Below are positions 7,001 to 7,440 of a stretch of 7,440 bases of DNA, in pieces. A program made the position numbers and the translations under genes. Each line of letters begins with the position of its first letter. The stretch's first letter is position 1. The DNA is taken from assembly GCA_039923455.1 (NCBI GenBank), contig JBDTCS010000218.1, positions 1-7,440 on the forward strand, in the 5' to 3' direction. The notes below the pieces were generated by a model. The model did not search any database, had not been told where the DNA came from, and saw only the letters and a program-made list of their open reading frames with translations. Origin of the DNA: JBDTCS01 sp039923455. GTDB taxonomy: Bacteria > Bacteroidota > Ignavibacteria > Palsa-1295.

Positions 7001-7420
7001 GCCGTTTGGGTTGGATTTATTGCGCTCTATGGTGTCGCCGTCGAAACAGGAGTCGTGATGGTTGTTTACTTGCACGAAGCACTCGATAGACGGTTGCATG
7101 CTGCCGCAGATGGTAAACGTGGGCCCATCACGATTCGCGACATCTATGATGCCACGGTCGAAGGCGCAGTGCTTAGGCTTCGACCAAAACTGATGACAGT
7201 CGCAACCGCGATGTTAGGATTAATACCAATTCTCTGGTCGAGCGGAGCCGGCGCAGATGTGATGCGACCCATCGCAGCTCCAATGATTGGTGGGATGGTG
7301 ACGAGTACTGTACACGTCCTCGTCGTCACCCCCGTATTATTTTATCTGATGAAGAAACGGTCACTCGCGAAGGGCACGCTAAAAGCAAGCGCACTCTCCG
7401 GTTGGATGCGTCATGAGTAA
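4037..7420 (+). CDS. CusA-type heavy-metal efflux RND permease (Cu/Ag class likely)
   Basis: This 1127-residue inner-membrane antiporter drives metal out with protons. TM1 spans about 13-32; the first periplasmic porter/docking half runs about 35-335 (IPDLSENQVIVFTEY at 39-53, GPDGTGVGQVFWY at 129-141). TM2-6 follow, with TM4 motif IGIGVLVDASIVMLENAH containing D405. The second periplasmic half starts near 555, then TM8-12. Compared from memory with E. coli CusA, the cleft methionines M573/M623/M672 match M572 (LFMPT), M622 (APISMIET) and M671 (RINMLSTG). The proton-relay residues D405, E939 and K984 match D405, E1003 (GVAVETGVVM) and K1051 (RLRPK). The glutamate is CusA-like; Zn/Co-type CzcA pumps have a different residue there. 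The length exceeds E. coli CusA (about 1047) mainly because of a low-complexity insert at 791-856. The frame is intact. No Shine-Dalgarno precedes ATG 4037, and the 27-base gap suggests co-transcription with the adaptor. Pump identity is firm; substrate is inferred. Confidence 0.96.
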   Translation: MIERIVDWSAHNKVIVGFIFLAVAAAGVWAVMTTPLDAIPDLSENQVIVFTEYMGRSPQIVEDQITFPLVSALQGLPKVKDVRAQSMFGMSFIYVIFDEDAELYWARTRVLEKLATVQSTLPAGAKTSLGPDGTGVGQVFWYTVESTDKAHDLTSMRTLQDWFVKPQLQSVEGVAEVASIGGYVRLYQVNVDPEKLRAYGVTLDDVRASIQRSNNEVGGKIVEMNQREHFVRGLGYLTSAHDIESLTLDVRSGVRPIYVRDVAQVTIDAELRRGALEKNGTGEVAGGIVVMRAGENAKAVIDRVKAKIAQIAPGLPKNVEILTSYDRSELIEASVHNLRNTLLEEAAIVTLVILIFLFHLPSALRIIIEIPISVLIAFLMMRIFGMTSNIMSLGGIAIGIGVLVDASIVMLENAHRHLAEAQEQHEATGAPYDFSKVIIRSVKQVARPIFFSLLIIVVSFLPVFMLTGQEGKLFHPLAFTKTLSLLGSAIVSITLVPVLMLVLMKGKFRAEEKNPLSRFFRAMYQPVITWALRFPKTAIGLNLLALAVAVPIALSMGSEFMPALDEGSMLFMPTMLPNISLAEATRIMQEQDAIIKQEPEVSLVLGKVGKAESAIDPAPISMIETIVTLKPKDQWRPGFTKRMIQEELNKKLQIPGVAIGWTQPIINRINMLSTGVRTDLGVKFFGANLDTLESLAIRAERILKDVPGARDVVAERTQGGSYLDIHVDPEKAARYGITPGMVNDIVASAIGGENVATMIEGRARFPISVRYMQDFRNSVASIEQLPVPLPTQSVGVADFATGNSIASIGSSPKSAGAGQSGMDGMSTGAASAPSQSRSVVSTEASASVFTPALTSSVTFIPLGSIATVQIAQGPPMISSENTLLRSIVFLNVRDRDMGSFVSEAEKVLQAKLVIPTGYTVSWSGQFENQQHAKDRLMVLVPMVFIIIFVLLFFTLKDVKEAGVVMLSVPFALIGGVFLNAILGYNWSVAVWVGFIALYGVAVETGVVMVVYLHEALDRRLHAAADGKRGPITIRDIYDATVEGAVLRLRPKLMTVATAMLGLIPILWSSGAGADVMRPIAAPMIGGMVTSTVHVLVVTPVLFYLMKKRSLAKGTLKASALSGWMRHE
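6407..6604 (+). other. Low-complexity insertion in the pump's C-terminal docking domain
   Basis: This encodes pump residues 791-856. By my count Ser, Ala, Gly and Thr make up 42 of the 66 residues (17, 11, 8 and 6), with one GMDGM methionine motif at 821-825. It lies between EQLPVPLP and VTFIPLGSIATV, where E. coli CusA has only a short linker. The catalytic glutamate shifts by 64 positions relative to E. coli CusA while upstream landmarks shift by only -1, so the net extra length is about 65 residues. The reading frame is preserved through it. It should be a flexible periplasmic loop. Confidence 0.8.
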
Positions 7421-7440
7421 CCTATATAGGAGTTGGGTTT
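7413..7440 (+). CDS. Possible start of the next gene (3' partial, uncertain)
   Basis: An ATG at 7413 overlaps the pump stop codon (ATGAGTAA) and stays open to the window edge (MSNLYRSWV...), an arrangement common in translationally coupled genes. Alternatively AGGAG at 7428-7432 could be the Shine-Dalgarno of a gene starting just past the window. Only nine codons are visible, so neither product nor reality can be judged. Confidence 0.25.

Overview
The window carries one metal-efflux locus, with all genes on the + strand. In order it holds the 3' end of a class I SAM-dependent methyltransferase gene (1-690), a small exported cysteine-containing protein (about 793-1182), and a three-gene tripartite RND heavy-metal efflux set. 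That set is a TolC/CusC-type outer-membrane factor (1324-2670), a CusB-type adaptor with an N-terminal membrane anchor and a CPMH/CPIC heavy-metal-binding domain (2708-4009), and a CusA-type proton-driven pump (4037-7420). The last 20-30 bases probably contain, or lead into, another gene. No tRNA, rRNA, CRISPR array, transposase or phage gene is visible.

The three efflux genes are separated by only 37 and 27 bases, so they almost certainly form one transcription unit. A 141-base leader (1183-1323) with two short hairpins precedes them. The small Cys protein lies directly upstream and may belong to the same metal response. The methyltransferase has no evident link to metal efflux. In the expected machine, the adaptor captures metal ions in the periplasm, the pump moves them with proton energy, and the outer-membrane factor lets them out. 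Sequence features of the pump favour Cu(I)/Ag(I): the three cleft methionines of E. coli CusA are present (M572, M622, M671), as are the acidic residue in TM4 (D405) and the CusA-type glutamate (E1003). No CusF-like chaperone and no regulator (CusRS or MerR type) is inside the window.

Two things are unusual. The pump carries a roughly 66-residue Ser/Ala/Gly/Thr-rich insertion in the docking domain, at the place that in RND pumps faces the outer-membrane factor. It also keeps only part of the methionine relay described for E. coli CusA. Separately, the hexamer CGATCG is strongly over-represented across the window.

Organism: a Gram-negative bacterium, as shown by the outer-membrane factor plus RND pump. 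Shine-Dalgarno sequences are mostly absent (only the adaptor gene has a credible one). The gene order is outer-membrane factor, adaptor, pump, the adaptor carries an HMBD, and the small CC-motif protein recalls proteins next to metal loci in Bacteroidota. Together these suggest the Bacteroidota/Chlorobi-Ignavibacteria side of the tree. This is inference from general features, not a placement.
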